The position numbers and the translations under genes are program-made. Below are positions 27,501 through 38,197 of a DNA stretch of 50,200 nt, piece by piece. Under the pieces are notes generated by a model, which saw only the letters and a program-made list of their open reading frames with translations, made no database searches and had not been told where the DNA came from. This DNA is from Microscillaceae bacterium (GTDB lineage: Bacteria; Bacteroidota; Bacteroidia; Cytophagales; Microscillaceae), in NCBI GenBank assembly GCA_012031215.1, contig JAAUUB010000006.1, forward strand, positions 1-50,200. The letters run 5' to 3'. Numbering within the stretch: the first letter of the stretch is position 1; every line of letters starts with the position of its first letter.

Positions 27501-28374
27501 GCTTTTTGACAGTGCCACCGATGACCCGCACACTAATCAATGGCTGATTGAACTGGTAAAAAGCTATAATCGCCGCCGCAATGAAATCTCCGGGCATTTT
27601 AAAAGAGAACGTTTTGCCAAAGAAGTTGGCGACGAACTGCCCGCTGGCATTGTGAAACTGGCCAAGGTGTATATTGCCAAAAAACGCAAACTCAAAGTAG
27701 GGGATAAAATGGCGGGCCGGCACGGAAACAAAGGGGTAGTGGCTAAGATTGTACCCCTTGAAGATATGCCTTTCCTTTCTGACGGAACGCCCATGGACAT
27801 AGTCCTGAATCCACTCGGGGTGCCCTCCCGGATGAACATCGGCCAGATTTATGAAACAGTACTAGGCTGGGCCGGAGAAAGACTGGGTAAAAAATATGCC
27901 ACGCCAATATTTGATGGGGCCACCGAAGAAGATGTGGCCAATGAACTAAAAGTCGCCGAATTGCCCATCAACGGTCGGACATATCTCTATGATGGTTTGA
28001 CAGGGGAGCGATTTGACCAGCCCACCACAGTTGGAATTATCTACATGCTTAAACTAGGTCACCTCGTGGACGATAAAATGCACGCCCGTTCTATTGGCCC
28101 GTATTCTCTCATCACGCAACAACCCCTGGGCGGAAAGGCCCAGTTTGGCGGGCAGCGCTTCGGAGAAATGGAAGTATGGGCCCTTGAGGCTTTTGGTGCC
28201 GCCAACGTCTTGCGCGAAATTTTGACCGTAAAATCGGATGACGTAGTCGGGCGGGCCAAAGCCTATGAAGCCATCGTGAAAGGCGAAAACATTCCCAGTC
28301 CGAATGTGCCTGAGTCTTTCAACGTGCTCGTGCATGAACTCAGAGGGCTTGCCCTGGAAATTACTCTCGAGTAA
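24518..28374 (+). CDS. rpoB: RNA polymerase subunit beta, one frameshift
   Basis: 1285 residues after repair. At 26714-26717 a run of four A has lost one base; restoring it reads [17 protein letters not shown] and joins the halves. The rifampicin cluster has the usual residues: [19 protein letters not shown] then [19 protein letters not shown], so no resistance change is visible. Also seen: [35 protein letters not shown] and the C-terminal [19 protein letters not shown]. The subunit forms half of the polymerase active-site cleft. Part of the rplK-rpoC transcript. Confidence 0.98.
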
Positions 28375-28458
28375 ACCTTATAAGGAAGGCAGGGCGGCGG
28401 CTCGGCCTTCCAATTAGCCGAAATTTCTTTCTTTACACCTTTTAATGTCGGTAATCTA

Positions 28459-31400
28459 ATGGCATTCAAGAAAAACAAAAAAATTAACCACGACTTTCGG
28501 AAGGTAACCATCAGTCTGGCCTCCCCGGAGTCTATTCTCGATTCTTCTTTTGGGGAAGTAACCCAGCCAGAAACCATAAACTATCGTACTTACAAACCTG
28601 AAATGGGCGGGCTTTTTTGCGAGCGCATTTTTGGGCCAGTAAAAGATTGGGAATGTCATTGCGGTAAATATAAACGCATTCGTTACAAAGGCATCATTTG
28701 CGACCGTTGTGGCGTAGAAGTTACCGAAAAGAAAGTTCGGCGGGAGCGTATGGGCCACATCGAGCTGGTGGTACCAGTTGTGCATATTTGGTATTTCCGC
28801 TCTCTGCCCAATAAAATTGGCTATCTCTTGGGCCTGCCTACCAAAAAACTAGACCAAATCATCTATTATGAGCGCTATGTGGTCATTCAGCCCGGAATCA
28901 CGGCCGAAGACGGCATCTCTGAACTGGATTTCCTCAGTGAAGAGGAATATCTCGACATCATAGACAAATTGCCTCGCGAAAACCAGCTACTCGAGGACTC
29001 CGACCCTCAAAAGTTTGTCGCTAAGATGGGGGCCGAGGCGCTCGAAATGTTACTTTCACGCATTCATCTGGACGACCTTTCGGCTCAATTGCGCCACTCG
29101 GCCTCCAACGAAAAATCACAACAACGCAAAGCTGAGGCTTTGAAACGGCTACGGGTTGTAGAAGCCTTTAGGGATGCACAAACCCGTATTCAGAACAATC
29201 CTGAGTGGATGATTATCAAGATGGTTCCGGTGATTCCGCCTGAATTACGCCCACTCGTACCCCTGGACGGAGGCCGTTTTGCTACTTCTGACCTGAACGA
29301 CCTCTACCGCCGGGTGATTATCCGTAACAACCGCTTAAAGCGACTGATGGAAATCAAAGCCCCCGAAGTAATCTTACGCAATGAAAAGCGGATGCTCCAG
29401 GAAGCCGTTGATTCGCTCTTTGATAACTCCCGCAAAGTAAACGCAGTCAGGGCCGATGGCAACCGGGCCTTGAAATCGCTTTCGGATATGCTCAAAGGCA
29501 AGCAAGGACGTTTTCGCCAAAATTTGTTGGGAAAAAGGGTGGATTACTCAGGCCGCTCCGTGATTGTGGTAGGGCCCGAGCTTAAGCTCCACGAGTGTGG
29601 CCTGCCCAAAGATATGGCGGCGGAGTTGTTCAAGCCTTTTATTATTCGTAAGCTGATTGAGCGGGGCATTGTCAAAACCGTAAAATCAGCCAAGAAAATC
29701 GTGGATCGTAAAGACCCCGTCGTATGGGACATTCTTGAGAATGTGCTCAAAGGCCATCCCGTGATGCTCAACCGCGCTCCCACACTCCACCGCTTGGGCA
29801 TCCAAGCTTTCCAGCCCAAATTGATTGAAGGAAAGGCCATTCAATTGCATCCCCTGGCTTGTACGGCTTTTAATGCGGACTTTGACGGCGACCAAATGGC
29901 TGTGCACGTTCCTCTGGGGCACGCCGCCATTATGGAAGCTTCTATCCTGATGTTGTCCTCTCATAACATCCTGAGTCCGGCAAACGGAGCACCGATTGCC
30001 GTGCCTTCTCAAGACATGGTGTTGGGACTTTACTACCTGACCAAAGGCCGCCCTAGCTCCCCCGAAGAGCCCGTTCCTGGTGATGGTATGACCTTTTATG
30101 GCCCCGAAGAAGTGGTAATTGCGGTGAACCAGGGCCGGGTTTCCAAAAACGCCAACATCAAAGTGAAGGTCAATGTCCGCAATGCACAGGGGCAACTTGA
30201 GACCCAAATGGTAGAAACGGTGGCGGGCCGGGTGCTTTTCAACCAATTCGTGCCCGAAGAAGTAGGCTATGTCAATGAGTTATTGACCAAGAAAAAGCTC
30301 CAGCAGATTATTGGGATGATTGCCAAAATCAGCGGGATTGCCAAAACCGCCGCTTTCCTAGACGATATCAAAGACCTGGGCTTTATGACGGCCTACCGGG
30401 GTGGTCTTTCTATTGGCTTGGGGGATATTCTCATCCCAGTTGAAAAAGATGAACTGATTGTGCGGGCGAAAAGCGAAGTGGAAGAAATTCAGTCCAGCTA
30501 CCAAATGGGGCTTATCACCGACAATGAACGCTACAACCAGGTGATTGACGTTTGGACCAAAATCAACTCCCGCCTGACCGAAATCCTGATGGATAAAATG
30601 GCCGAGGATAAGCAAGGTTTCAACTCCATCTTTATGATGATGCACTCCGGAGCCCGGGGTTCGCGCGAGCAGATTCGCCAGTTGGGCGGTATGCGGGGCC
30701 TGATGGCTAAGCCTCAGAAAAACCTGGTGGGTTCGGTGGGCGAAATCATCGAGAACCCTATCATCTCTAACTTTAAAGAGGGCTTGGACGTAATTGAGTA
30801 CTTTATCTCTACGCACGGCGCGCGCAAAGGGCTGGCCGATACGGCCCTCAAAACCGCGGATGCAGGCTATCTGACCCGCCGCCTGGTGGATGTTGCCCAA
30901 GATGTGATTGTAACCGAAGAAGACTGCGGTACTCTGCGGGGCATTGCCATCTCCGCACTCAAAGACAACGAAGACATCGTGGAGCCTCTTTCAGAACGAA
31001 TTTTAGGGCGAGTAGCTGTACACGATGTGTTTGACCCGCTCACCGAAGAGCTGATTGTGGCCTCAGGTGAAGAAATCACCGAAGAAATCGCGGCTCATAT
31101 TGATGAAACCAGCATTGAAACGGTTGAAATCCGTTCGGTGCTTACCTGCGAAACCCGAAGGGGCGTTTGTATGAAGTGCTATGGGCGTAACTTGGCTACT
31201 GGAAGGCTGGTGCAAAAAGGTGAAACCGTAGGCGTAATTGCGGCCCAATCCATTGGCGAGCCAGGCACTCAGCTAACACTGCGTACTTTCCACGTGGTGG
31301 GGTGGCGACCAACATTGCCTCCGAAGCAACCATCAAAGCAAAATTTGATGGCATTATTCAATTTGAAGACATCCGTAAACTCCGTACCACCGATGCAGCC

Positions 31401-32771
31401 AATAATGAAGCGGATGTGGTGATGGGACGCTCCGGCGAAGTCAAAATTCTCTCCAAAGACCGGAGCAAGGTACTTATCTCCAACAATGTGCCTTACGGAG
31501 CTTACCTTCGAGTGGTAGAAGGCCAGGAAGTGAAAAAAGGCGACGAGCTTTGTGACTGGGATGCTTATAATGCCGTTATCCTTTCCGAAATAGAAGGAAC
31601 CATTGAGTTTGATTCTATCATTGAGAGCATCACCTACAAAGAAGAATATGACGAACAAACGGGCTTCCGGGAGAAGGTAATTATTGATACTAAAGATAAA
31701 ACCAAGAATCCGGCCATTGTGGTCAACACGAGCGAAGAAGGGGCTTCAAAAGAGTATAACCTTCCCGTGGGGGCGCACATCTCCGTCCAAGAAGGCAAGC
31801 AAATCAAACCTGGGCAAGTCTTGGCCAAGATTCCACGCACCCTCGGTAAGACCCGCGACATCACGGGTGGTTTGCCTCGGGTAACTGAACTGTTTGAGGC
31901 CCGTAACCCTTCCAATCCGGCAGTGGTCAGCGAAATTGACGGCGTAGTTACCTATGGCGGTATCAAACGCGGAAATCGGGAGATATATGTCGAATCGCGC
32001 GATGGGGTGAAAAAGAAATACCTTGTACCGCTCTCCAAGCATATCTTGGTACAGGACAATGACTTTGTGAAAGCGGGCCAGCCACTTTCGGATGGTGCAA
32101 TCACTCCCTCAGATATTCTGGCCATCAAAGGACCTACGGCTGTTCAAGAATACCTGGTAAATGAGATTCAGGAAGTTTATCGCCTACAGGGGGTGAAAAT
32201 CAATGACAAACACATTGAGTGTATTGTACGGCAGATGATGCAAAAAGTGGAAATTGAGGACCCAGGAGATACCAACTTCCTGCCCGGACAGGTGGTAGAT
32301 AAATTTTCTTTCCGGGAAGAAAATGACAATATCTTGGATAAAAAAGTCGTCATTGATGCCGGGGATTCCACCCGCTTCAAACCCGGCTCTATTGTGAGCA
32401 ATCGAGTGCTAAGGGATGAAAATTCCAGCCTCAAGCGCAAAGACCTTAACCTGATGCAAGTGAGAGAGGCCATTCCGGCGGTTTCGCGTCCTACTTTGCA
32501 GGGCATCACCCAATCCTCCTTGGGCACGGATAGCTTTATCTCGGCTGCTTCTTTCCAGGAAACCACCAAAGTATTGAGCGAAGCGGCCATCAGTGGAAAA
32601 GCAGATTACCTCCTGGGCCTGAAAGAAAATGTGATTGTGGGGCATCTCATTCCGGCAGGGACAGGCTTGCGCGAATACGAAGACCTGATTGTCATCTCGG
32701 ATGAGGCCTATGACCACATGTCAGAGGGGCGCGGTTATCCCGAAATCAAGCAGAAACAATATCAAAAGTAA
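28459..32771 (+). CDS. rpoC: RNA polymerase subunit beta', one frameshift
   Basis: 1437 residues after repair. The first zinc site is in [20 protein letters not shown]; the catalytic NADFDGD (472-478) binds the active-site magnesium; the second zinc site includes [15 protein letters not shown]. At 31296-31297 (GG) one G is missing: the expected reading is [19 protein letters not shown]. The C-terminal third with the Bacteroidota-type long insertions ([21 protein letters not shown]) continues to the stop at 32771. It is the last gene of the operon before a strong terminator. Confidence 0.98.
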
Positions 32772-32791
32772 ATCTGGTTTTTTTATTCAAG

Positions 32792-32826
32792 CACCCTGCC
32801 CTTCAGAAAGGCAGGGTGTGTTTTTT
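32792..32826 (+). terminator. Intrinsic terminator after rpoC
   Basis: Nine-base stem CACCCTGCC/GGCAGGGTG (32792-32800 with 32810-32818), nine-base loop, six T at 32821-32826. It lies 20 bases after rpoC and overlaps the leader of the next gene. Confidence 0.9.
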
Positions 32827-32836
32827 AACTATCATT

Positions 32837-33163
32837 ATGGCCCAAAAAAATCAACCCGAATCCAAAAACCAACTCAATGTGGAGCTAAGTGAAGAAATTG
32901 CCGAAGGCATTTATGCCAATCTGGCGATGATTGCTCACTCGAACAGCGAATTTGTAATTGACTTTATCCGAGTGATGCCTGGTTTGCCCAAAGCCAAAGT
33001 CAAATCGCGCATTATCCTTACACCGGAGCACACCAAAAGGCTCTTTGCCGCTTTGCAAGACAACATCAAGAAGTTTGAAGACAGCTACGGGGCGATTGAG
33101 TCGCCGGGTAGTCAGGATTTTAGCCTTCCCCTTAATTTTGGGGGCACAATGGGAGAAGCCTGA
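32837..33163 (+). CDS. DUF3467 protein
   Basis: 108 residues. LSEEIAEGIYANLAMIAHSNSEFVIDFIRVMP followed by KAKVKSRIILTPEHTKRLFAAL and an amphipathic helix is the DUF3467 pattern, a small protein of unknown function found in Bacteroidota, often beside rpoC. The ATG at 32837 starts right after the rpoC terminator, so its messenger would have only a few bases of leader; residual read-through may feed it. The Ser/Asn/Glu core (AHSNSEFVIDF) and the LTPEH motif are the most conserved parts I recall. No activity can be assigned. Confidence 0.85.
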   Translation: MAQKNQPESKNQLNVELSEEIAEGIYANLAMIAHSNSEFVIDFIRVMPGLPKAKVKSRIILTPEHTKRLFAALQDNIKKFEDSYGAIESPGSQDFSLPLNFGGTMGEA

Positions 33164-33259
33164 GAAAGTCGGGTGCATTGATTTTTTGTTTTCCTTTGCT
33201 TGTATTAACTTGGGAATGCTAGTTTTTCTCTTTGGCTTATGCCCACAAGAAAAGCAGTG

Positions 33260-33291
33260 TTGACCACTTTAATCCACCTAAATTACTTTTG
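33260..33291 (+). promoter_or_regulatory. Bacteroidota-type promoter before an unknown protein
   Basis: TTG at 33260-33262, 21-base spacer, TACTTTTG at 33284-33291. The start codon at 33296 is only five bases away, so the message would be nearly leaderless, or the real start lies further in (an ATG at 33332). Confidence 0.6.
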
Positions 33292-33295
33292 CACT

Positions 33296-34036
33296 ATGGC
33301 CACACTTATCTACAGTACCGATGGAGCCTTGATGGATATACAACAAGAAGGCCCGGACCGAGCCGTGATTGGTAACCAGGAGGTACCCTACATCACGGGT
33401 TCTCAGCTTCGCCAATATGCGGCCACCGTTTATTCAGAGTCATCCTTTATGGGGCTTGTCCGCCAGATTGCCCCCGCCGACCCCCTGGGTGAAATGATGC
33501 GCGAAACCTTCGCCATTACCCTGACAATGTATAACTACGCCATGGCCAAAGGGGCGGCCTTTCAAAGGGCCGGAAGACGCTACGGACTGAATGAACTGCT
33601 TACCGATTCCAATTATACCAAAGGCATTACCAGCCCGGCTCATCATGAGTATTTTACCCCCAATGTGGGCGACGAAACCCGCCGCCGCTTTGCGACCCTG
33701 GCCGTGATTAAACTTTTTACCCGGCAAACCCACGATGTGCAGGAGGTTATTCAGCGCCTGGCCGGGGCCCAGTATTGGGATGGAAACGATTTATTTCGCT
33801 TGTTTCAGGCACATTTTCGGGCTAAAAATGGCTTCGAGCTTTCTGACCCGGCTCACGGCATGATTTATCAGGGTGTTACGGTGGTGCCAGGTGTGCAAAG
33901 CATTAGCACTTGCCCAGCCCAAAACCCTAATGTGGCCCAAAAAAGACAATTTACTTACCGCTCTACCATGACTTGTGGCGGAACGATTTTTTTTCGTATT
34001 CACGAGCAAGCGGCCGCCCAGGGCATTACCTGGTGA
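33296..34036 (+). CDS. Unrecognised 246-residue protein
   Basis: I do not recognise this protein. It begins MATLIYSTDGALMDIQQEG, has no signal peptide or membrane helix, and consists of a mixed alpha/beta part with YITGSQLRQYAATVY, a helical part with PADPLGEMMRETFAITLTMYNYAMAK and RRYGLNELLTDSNYTKG, and a C-terminal part with two cysteines (STCPAQN and MTCGGTIFFRIHEQAA). It is intact, with a strong promoter just before it, and stands between DUF3467 and the DAACS transporter. The promoter spacing suggests that the ATG at 33332 (MDIQQEG) could be the true start. Cytosolic location is likely. Confidence 0.6.
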   Translation: MATLIYSTDGALMDIQQEGPDRAVIGNQEVPYITGSQLRQYAATVYSESSFMGLVRQIAPADPLGEMMRETFAITLTMYNYAMAKGAAFQRAGRRYGLNELLTDSNYTKGITSPAHHEYFTPNVGDETRRRFATLAVIKLFTRQTHDVQEVIQRLAGAQYWDGNDLFRLFQAHFRAKNGFELSDPAHGMIYQGVTVVPGVQSISTCPAQNPNVAQKRQFTYRSTMTCGGTIFFRIHEQAAAQGITW

Positions 34037-34169
34037 TGAAACCAGTTACTTTTCCTGAAAATTTTTTATGAAATTGAGAAAGAGGGAAATTTTTTTGGAG
34101 AATGCCTCCTGTCTTTGATTTGCTTGATTGCCAACGAACACGAAGCTACTTACCTAAATCACCTTACCT

Positions 34170-35399
34170 ATGAAAGGTATTGCCCTCCATTGGCAAATCT
34201 TGATTGCCCTTGTCTTAGCCCTTCCCTTTGGCCTTTTTGCTGCTGACTACGCCGTGTATGTTACCTGGATGGGAGATATATTTCTTCGGGGGCTTAAAAT
34301 GATTATCGTTCCTTTGATTTTAAGCTCCATTATTTCGGGTATAACCAATATCGGAAGTGGCGACAGCCTGGGACGGCTGGGCCTTAAAACGCTGGGCTAT
34401 TACCTGAGCACCAGCCTCCTGGCCATTGTTACGGGTTTGCTCTACGTCAATCTGCTGCAGCCGGGTGTAGGGGCCCCCAAACAACCAGGCACCGACACTT
34501 CTATGCTGGAAAAAGCCTCAGAAACTTCTTTTGGCGATACCCTGATGGAAATGATTCCTACCAATGTGTTTGCTGCCCTTTCGGCAGGCAATATGCTGGC
34601 TATCATCTTTTTTGCCATTCTTTTCGGGTTTTTCACTACCCGGGTAGAGGAAAAATACAGCCGTCTGCTCACCGATTTTTTCAATGCGGTGTTTGAAGTC
34701 ATGATGAAAATTACGATGTTCATCATTTTATTCACTCCTTTTGGGGTTTTTGGCCTGGTGGTTGACACGGTGGCCGAGCAAGCCGGCGATGCAGAAGCCC
34801 TGGCGGCGATGGCGGGCAGTTTGGGAATTTATATGCTTACGGTGGCACTGGCTTTGGCTACTCATTTTTTTCTGAGCCTGCCACTGCTTGTCTATGCCTT
34901 TGCCCGGGTGAATCCGTATCAGCATTTGCGCAACATGGCCACTCCCCTCTTGACAGCTTTTTCTACTTCTTCTTCCAGTGCCACTCTACCCCTTACAATG
35001 GAGGCCGTAGAGCACAAAAGCGGCGTTTCCAATAAAATTTCCAGCTTTACCCTGCCCTTGGGGGCTACGGTCAATATGGACGGCACAGCCCTCTATGAAT
35101 GTGTAGCGGCTTTGTTTATTGCCCAGGCCTATGGGGTAGAGCTATCTTTTGGGCAACAGGTATTAGTGGTCTTCACGGCATTGTTGGCCTCTATTGGGGC
35201 GGCAGGTATTCCGATGGCCGGCTTGGTAATGATTTCGGTAGTGCTCACGGCGGTTGGCCTACCCTTAGAAGGAGTGGGAATGATTTTGGCCGTGGACCGG
35301 GTGCTGGATATGATGCGCACAGCCACCAATGTTTGGAGTGATACCTGCGGAGCAGTGATAGTGGCTAAGTCGGAGGGTGAAGCCCTGAAGCTTTCATAG
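34170..35399 (+). CDS. Dicarboxylate/amino acid:cation symporter (DAACS family)
   Basis: 409 residues, intact. The GltPh/DctA-like fold is clear: IFLRGLKMIIVPLILSSIISG, the Ser-rich hairpin FSTSSSSATLPLTMEA, NMDGTALYE (sodium and substrate site), the second hairpin ASIGAAGIPMAGLVM, and VDRVLDMMRTATNVWSD. It imports an acidic amino acid or a C4-dicarboxylate with sodium or protons; the exact substrate is not readable. The start ATG 34170 gives the usual short N-terminus. Confidence 0.92.
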   Translation: MKGIALHWQILIALVLALPFGLFAADYAVYVTWMGDIFLRGLKMIIVPLILSSIISGITNIGSGDSLGRLGLKTLGYYLSTSLLAIVTGLLYVNLLQPGVGAPKQPGTDTSMLEKASETSFGDTLMEMIPTNVFAALSAGNMLAIIFFAILFGFFTTRVEEKYSRLLTDFFNAVFEVMMKITMFIILFTPFGVFGLVVDTVAEQAGDAEALAAMAGSLGIYMLTVALALATHFFLSLPLLVYAFARVNPYQHLRNMATPLLTAFSTSSSSATLPLTMEAVEHKSGVSNKISSFTLPLGATVNMDGTALYECVAALFIAQAYGVELSFGQQVLVVFTALLASIGAAGIPMAGLVMISVVLTAVGLPLEGVGMILAVDRVLDMMRTATNVWSDTCGAVIVAKSEGEALKLS

Positions 35400-35415
35400 G
35401 TTTCGTCCTTTGATG

Positions 35416-35446
35416 AACCCTGTCGGGGCTATAAAAGGTTTTTTTT
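35416..35446 (+). terminator. Weak possible terminator after the DAACS gene
   Basis: AACC (35416-35419) can pair with GGTT (35437-35440), with a small inner CCC/GGG hairpin, followed by eight T. The stem is short, so this is tentative. Confidence 0.3.
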
Positions 35447-35506
35447 CTGCCCAATGCTCATGTTTTGGCCTTCTCTGTAAGCAAGTAAGTGGAAATACAT
35501 CTTGGT

Positions 35507-36880
35507 TTAAAATCCTACCACTGCTTTTAGGCGCTGATAAATGGCCTCAATATCGAGTTCCTGGATACTTTCTACTTCCCGGCAAATTTGCAAGAGGAAT
35601 TGGTCTTGTTGATTGCCTCGTCGGTGGGCTTCAGCATAGGAGATTTCGGGGTGGAAAGTTACGAGCGAATATTTGGAGTGATAATCCGGGTAGCGCCCTT
35701 CAATGATTTGCTCCAATTGTTTTTGCGCAAAAAGCGGGCTCAGCCACCCCATCGCGCATTTCATAAAAGTTTTCGATGGCCAGGTTGGCAATGGCATCGG
35801 CATTGGGCTTGCGTTGTTTTTCAAACTCAGCAAATAATTCGGCCATATTCCCTTCCCAGTTATCCAGGATATTGTCAAGGACCAGGCAATCTTCAAAAGA
35901 AGCGTTCATGCCTTGGCCATAAAAGGGCACGATGGCATGGGCGGCATCCCCAATGAGCACAAATTTATCCTCAAAATGCCAGGGTTGGCAGCGCACAGTG
36001 CCCAGCAGCCCCAGGGGGTTGCGGAAAAACTCCGTGCCCACCATAGGCATCAAGGCGAGGGCATCCGGGAAATAGGTTTCGAAAAGCGGGTAACCGCCTC
36101 AGGCGTGGGTAAAGCGTCAAAGCTCACGGGTCCTTCTTTGGCCAAAAAAAGTGTTCCCGTAAAAGAGCCGTCATAGTTGGGCAGGGCGATGAGCATAAAA
36201 CTGCCGCGCGGCCAGATATGAAGCGCGTTTGGCTCCATGGCAAAAGCCCCGGCCGCCTCGGGCGGAAAAGTGAGCTCTTTGTAGCCGTGAGGCAAAAATT
36301 CGGAGATACTTTGATAACCCGGCCACTGTTGCGCGAGTGCTTGCCGCACCACTGAGCCGGCCCCGTCGGCGGCAAAAAAGCATCGCCCCACTACTTTTTT
36401 AATTTCTTGCGTGCTTGTATCTAGGATTTCTATGTAGCCTTCTCTGAGAAAAACCTGATGACAACGAGCTTCAAAATGAAACCGAATGCCGGGATAATTT
36501 TCGGCCTGTTCGAGCAAGATTTGATTCAGCCCGATGCGGGAGATGGAATTGATAAATTCGGTTTGGTCTTTACCGTAAGGCATGTAGGTCAGGTCTCCTT
36601 CCTGGCTATGCACCAGGCGACCCCGCATCGGGATAGCTTTTTGCAAAACGGCTTCTACCAGTCCCATTTTTTGCAATGCTTTGAGACCACGATGCGACAA
36701 GGCCAGGTTGATGGAGCGACCTTCTTCGGCTTGGTGGCGGCGGGGGTCGGGTCGCTTCTCATATACTTCTACCAAATAGCCGCGGCGGGCCAGGAAAATA
36801 GCCAGGAGCGAACCCGTGAGGCCCGCCCCAATAATGACAATGGGCAGGGAAGAAGCAGCAGGAGAGTGAGGAGCGTTCAT
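35507..36880 (-). CDS. kmo: Kynurenine 3-monooxygenase, two frameshifts
   Basis: 457 residues after repair. FAD-binding GAGLTGSLLAIFLARRG near the start, then EEGRSINLALSHRGLKAL and the second FAD motif GDAAHAIVPFYGQGMNASFEDC. The family hydroxylates L-kynurenine to 3-hydroxykynurenine with NADPH and oxygen, in tryptophan breakdown or de novo NAD synthesis. Two breaks: a run of four A at 36082-36085 has lost a base (reads VTRFFETYFPDAL), and GGG at 35736-35738 has gained one (reads RDGVAEPLFAQKQLEQ). The ATG at 36880 is preferred to one at 36916, which adds a foreign stretch. No kynureninase or other kyn gene is adjacent. Confidence 0.9.
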
Positions 36881-37002
36881 GTAAAGCAAAAAGGGGTTAA
36901 GCAAAGATTTGGGCACTCAAGCCGGATGAGATGGCGTGGCGTATTGCGTGGAAATAAAAGCTAAACTTGCATAAAGTTAGCCCAAGCCTGCCAAGATAAG
37001 GG

Positions 37003-37033
37003 AAAAGCCTGAGGTTCTACAAAGCCCAGGCTT
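37003..37033 (-). terminator. Possible terminator after siaC
   Basis: Stem AAGCCTG/CAGGCTT (37005-37011 with 37027-37033), loop of 15; short T tract on the minus strand. It lies 19 bases after the siaC-like stop. Confidence 0.45.
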
Positions 37034-37051
37034 GAAAAAAGTACCAAAGGT

Positions 37052-37441
37052 TTAGGCCTCCTCCTGGTCAATCTCAACCATTTCTATGGGCAGTTTCACG
37101 ATTTGTTTAAAATCTTCTCCGGTTTGCAGCATATCTTCATCGTCCACATCGTAAATCCATTTGACCTGGGCCTGGTGGCCGGCCAAGTACATTTTCTCGA
37201 GCTTTTTGAGAATGCCCAAAATGTACATTGAGGAACTGGTATTGAAGTAGTCGAGCTGAAAAGTGAGCAGTGTTACTGCAAACGGCGACTGGGCGTAATC
37301 ATCAAGCCAAGTGAGCAGAGGCTCATAAAACTGGTAAGAGTTTTCGGGGATAGAGCGTCCGCTGATAATAAGCTGACCGGATTCGTGGGTAAAACGCACT
37401 TCGGGAGTTTTGGGCGTGCCCTCTATTTCAATGTTGTCCAT
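37052..37441 (-). CDS. siaC: SiaC-type (DUF1987) phospho-switch protein
   Basis: 129 residues. The core LDYFNTSSSMYILGILKKLEKM is the DUF1987/SiaC signature; T68 in NTSSS corresponds to the threonine that SiaB phosphorylates in Pseudomonas, where SiaC switches the diguanylate cyclase SiaD. The N-terminal beta strands (VRFTHESGQLIISGRSIPENS) are also typical. It follows siaB on the same strand by 36 bases. No siaA (phosphatase) or siaD gene is seen, so the output must be another partner. Confidence 0.9.
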   Translation of the reverse strand: MDNIEIEGTPKTPEVRFTHESGQLIISGRSIPENSYQFYEPLLTWLDDYAQSPFAVTLLTFQLDYFNTSSSMYILGILKKLEKMYLAGHQAQVKWIYDVDDEDMLQTGEDFKQIVKLPIEMVEIDQEEA

Positions 37442-37477
37442 ATAAATTCAAAAGTTTGAAGCCATCTTTGGATAAAG

Positions 37478-38041
37478 TTACACTACTTTTATCAGCATAC
37501 TAAATCGCGACAGTTTTTCGTCCACTTCCTCGAAGCTGAAAGATACCCGATGATGAGCGCGGCGCATTATGTCAATCAAACCTAGACCTGCCCCCCCTTG
37601 TTTGGGCAATTCGTCTTTGTCAAGAGAGCGAATGTAATGTTCCTGCAAGCCTTCATCATCTAGCCGGGTGATTTCATCAATGCGTTTTTTGAGGGCTTCA
37701 GCCCTCTCACGAGTAATCAAATTACCCGTAAGGATGTAATAGGCATCCTCACGATAGCTTACTATCACGTAAGGTGATTCAATAATCATCAGCCAGTCTG
37801 CTTCATTGGGGAGTGAGGCCGTATAGTGATAACTATTCTGCAAGCATTCTACCAGGATATTGATAATTTTTTTCTTGATACGTACGCGTGCGTTGGCCTT
37901 CACCAGCTTTTTGTCGGCTAACTGAATAATAATATCAATCATCTCCCCATCGAGAGCTCCTTGATGAGAGAATATGACACTCTCTTCTTTCAAAACTTCG
38001 TAGCATTTATACAGGTCAACCAAACAGGTTAAACTATTCAT
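37478..38041 (-). CDS. siaB: SiaB-family protein kinase
   Basis: 187 residues. A GHKL-type kinase fold: N-box IINILVECLQNSYHYTA (with the conserved Asn), a G-box GGAGLGLIDIMRRAHH and a closing strand FSMLIKVV. The SiaB family phosphorylates the SiaC-type partner, found directly downstream. Here it is a two-gene operon with a promoter upstream (38096-38125). The ATG at 38041 is the natural start, as there is no upstream in-frame alternative near the promoter. Confidence 0.88.
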   Translation of the reverse strand: MNSLTCLVDLYKCYEVLKEESVIFSHQGALDGEMIDIIIQLADKKLVKANARVRIKKKIINILVECLQNSYHYTASLPNEADWLMIIESPYVIVSYREDAYYILTGNLITRERAEALKKRIDEITRLDDEGLQEHYIRSLDKDELPKQGGAGLGLIDIMRRAHHRVSFSFEEVDEKLSRFSMLIKVV

Positions 38042-38095
38042 CAGGACGGTCTCGAGGGAATATTCGCCCCGCTATTGTTTCCCCTAAGTTTTTAG

Positions 38096-38125
38096 CAAAG
38101 TTAGAAAAATTACAGAGGATTCAAA
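38096..38125 (-). promoter_or_regulatory. Promoter of the siaB-siaC operon
   Basis: On the minus strand TTTG (complement of 38122-38125), an 18-base spacer, and TAACTTTG (complement of 38096-38103). About 55 bases before the siaB start. Confidence 0.6.
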
Positions 38126-38197
38126 TAGCAATTGGCTTTTTGTGAATAATTATATCATTATCTCAAACTTACAGACAAAATAATGCCAAAACCCGCT

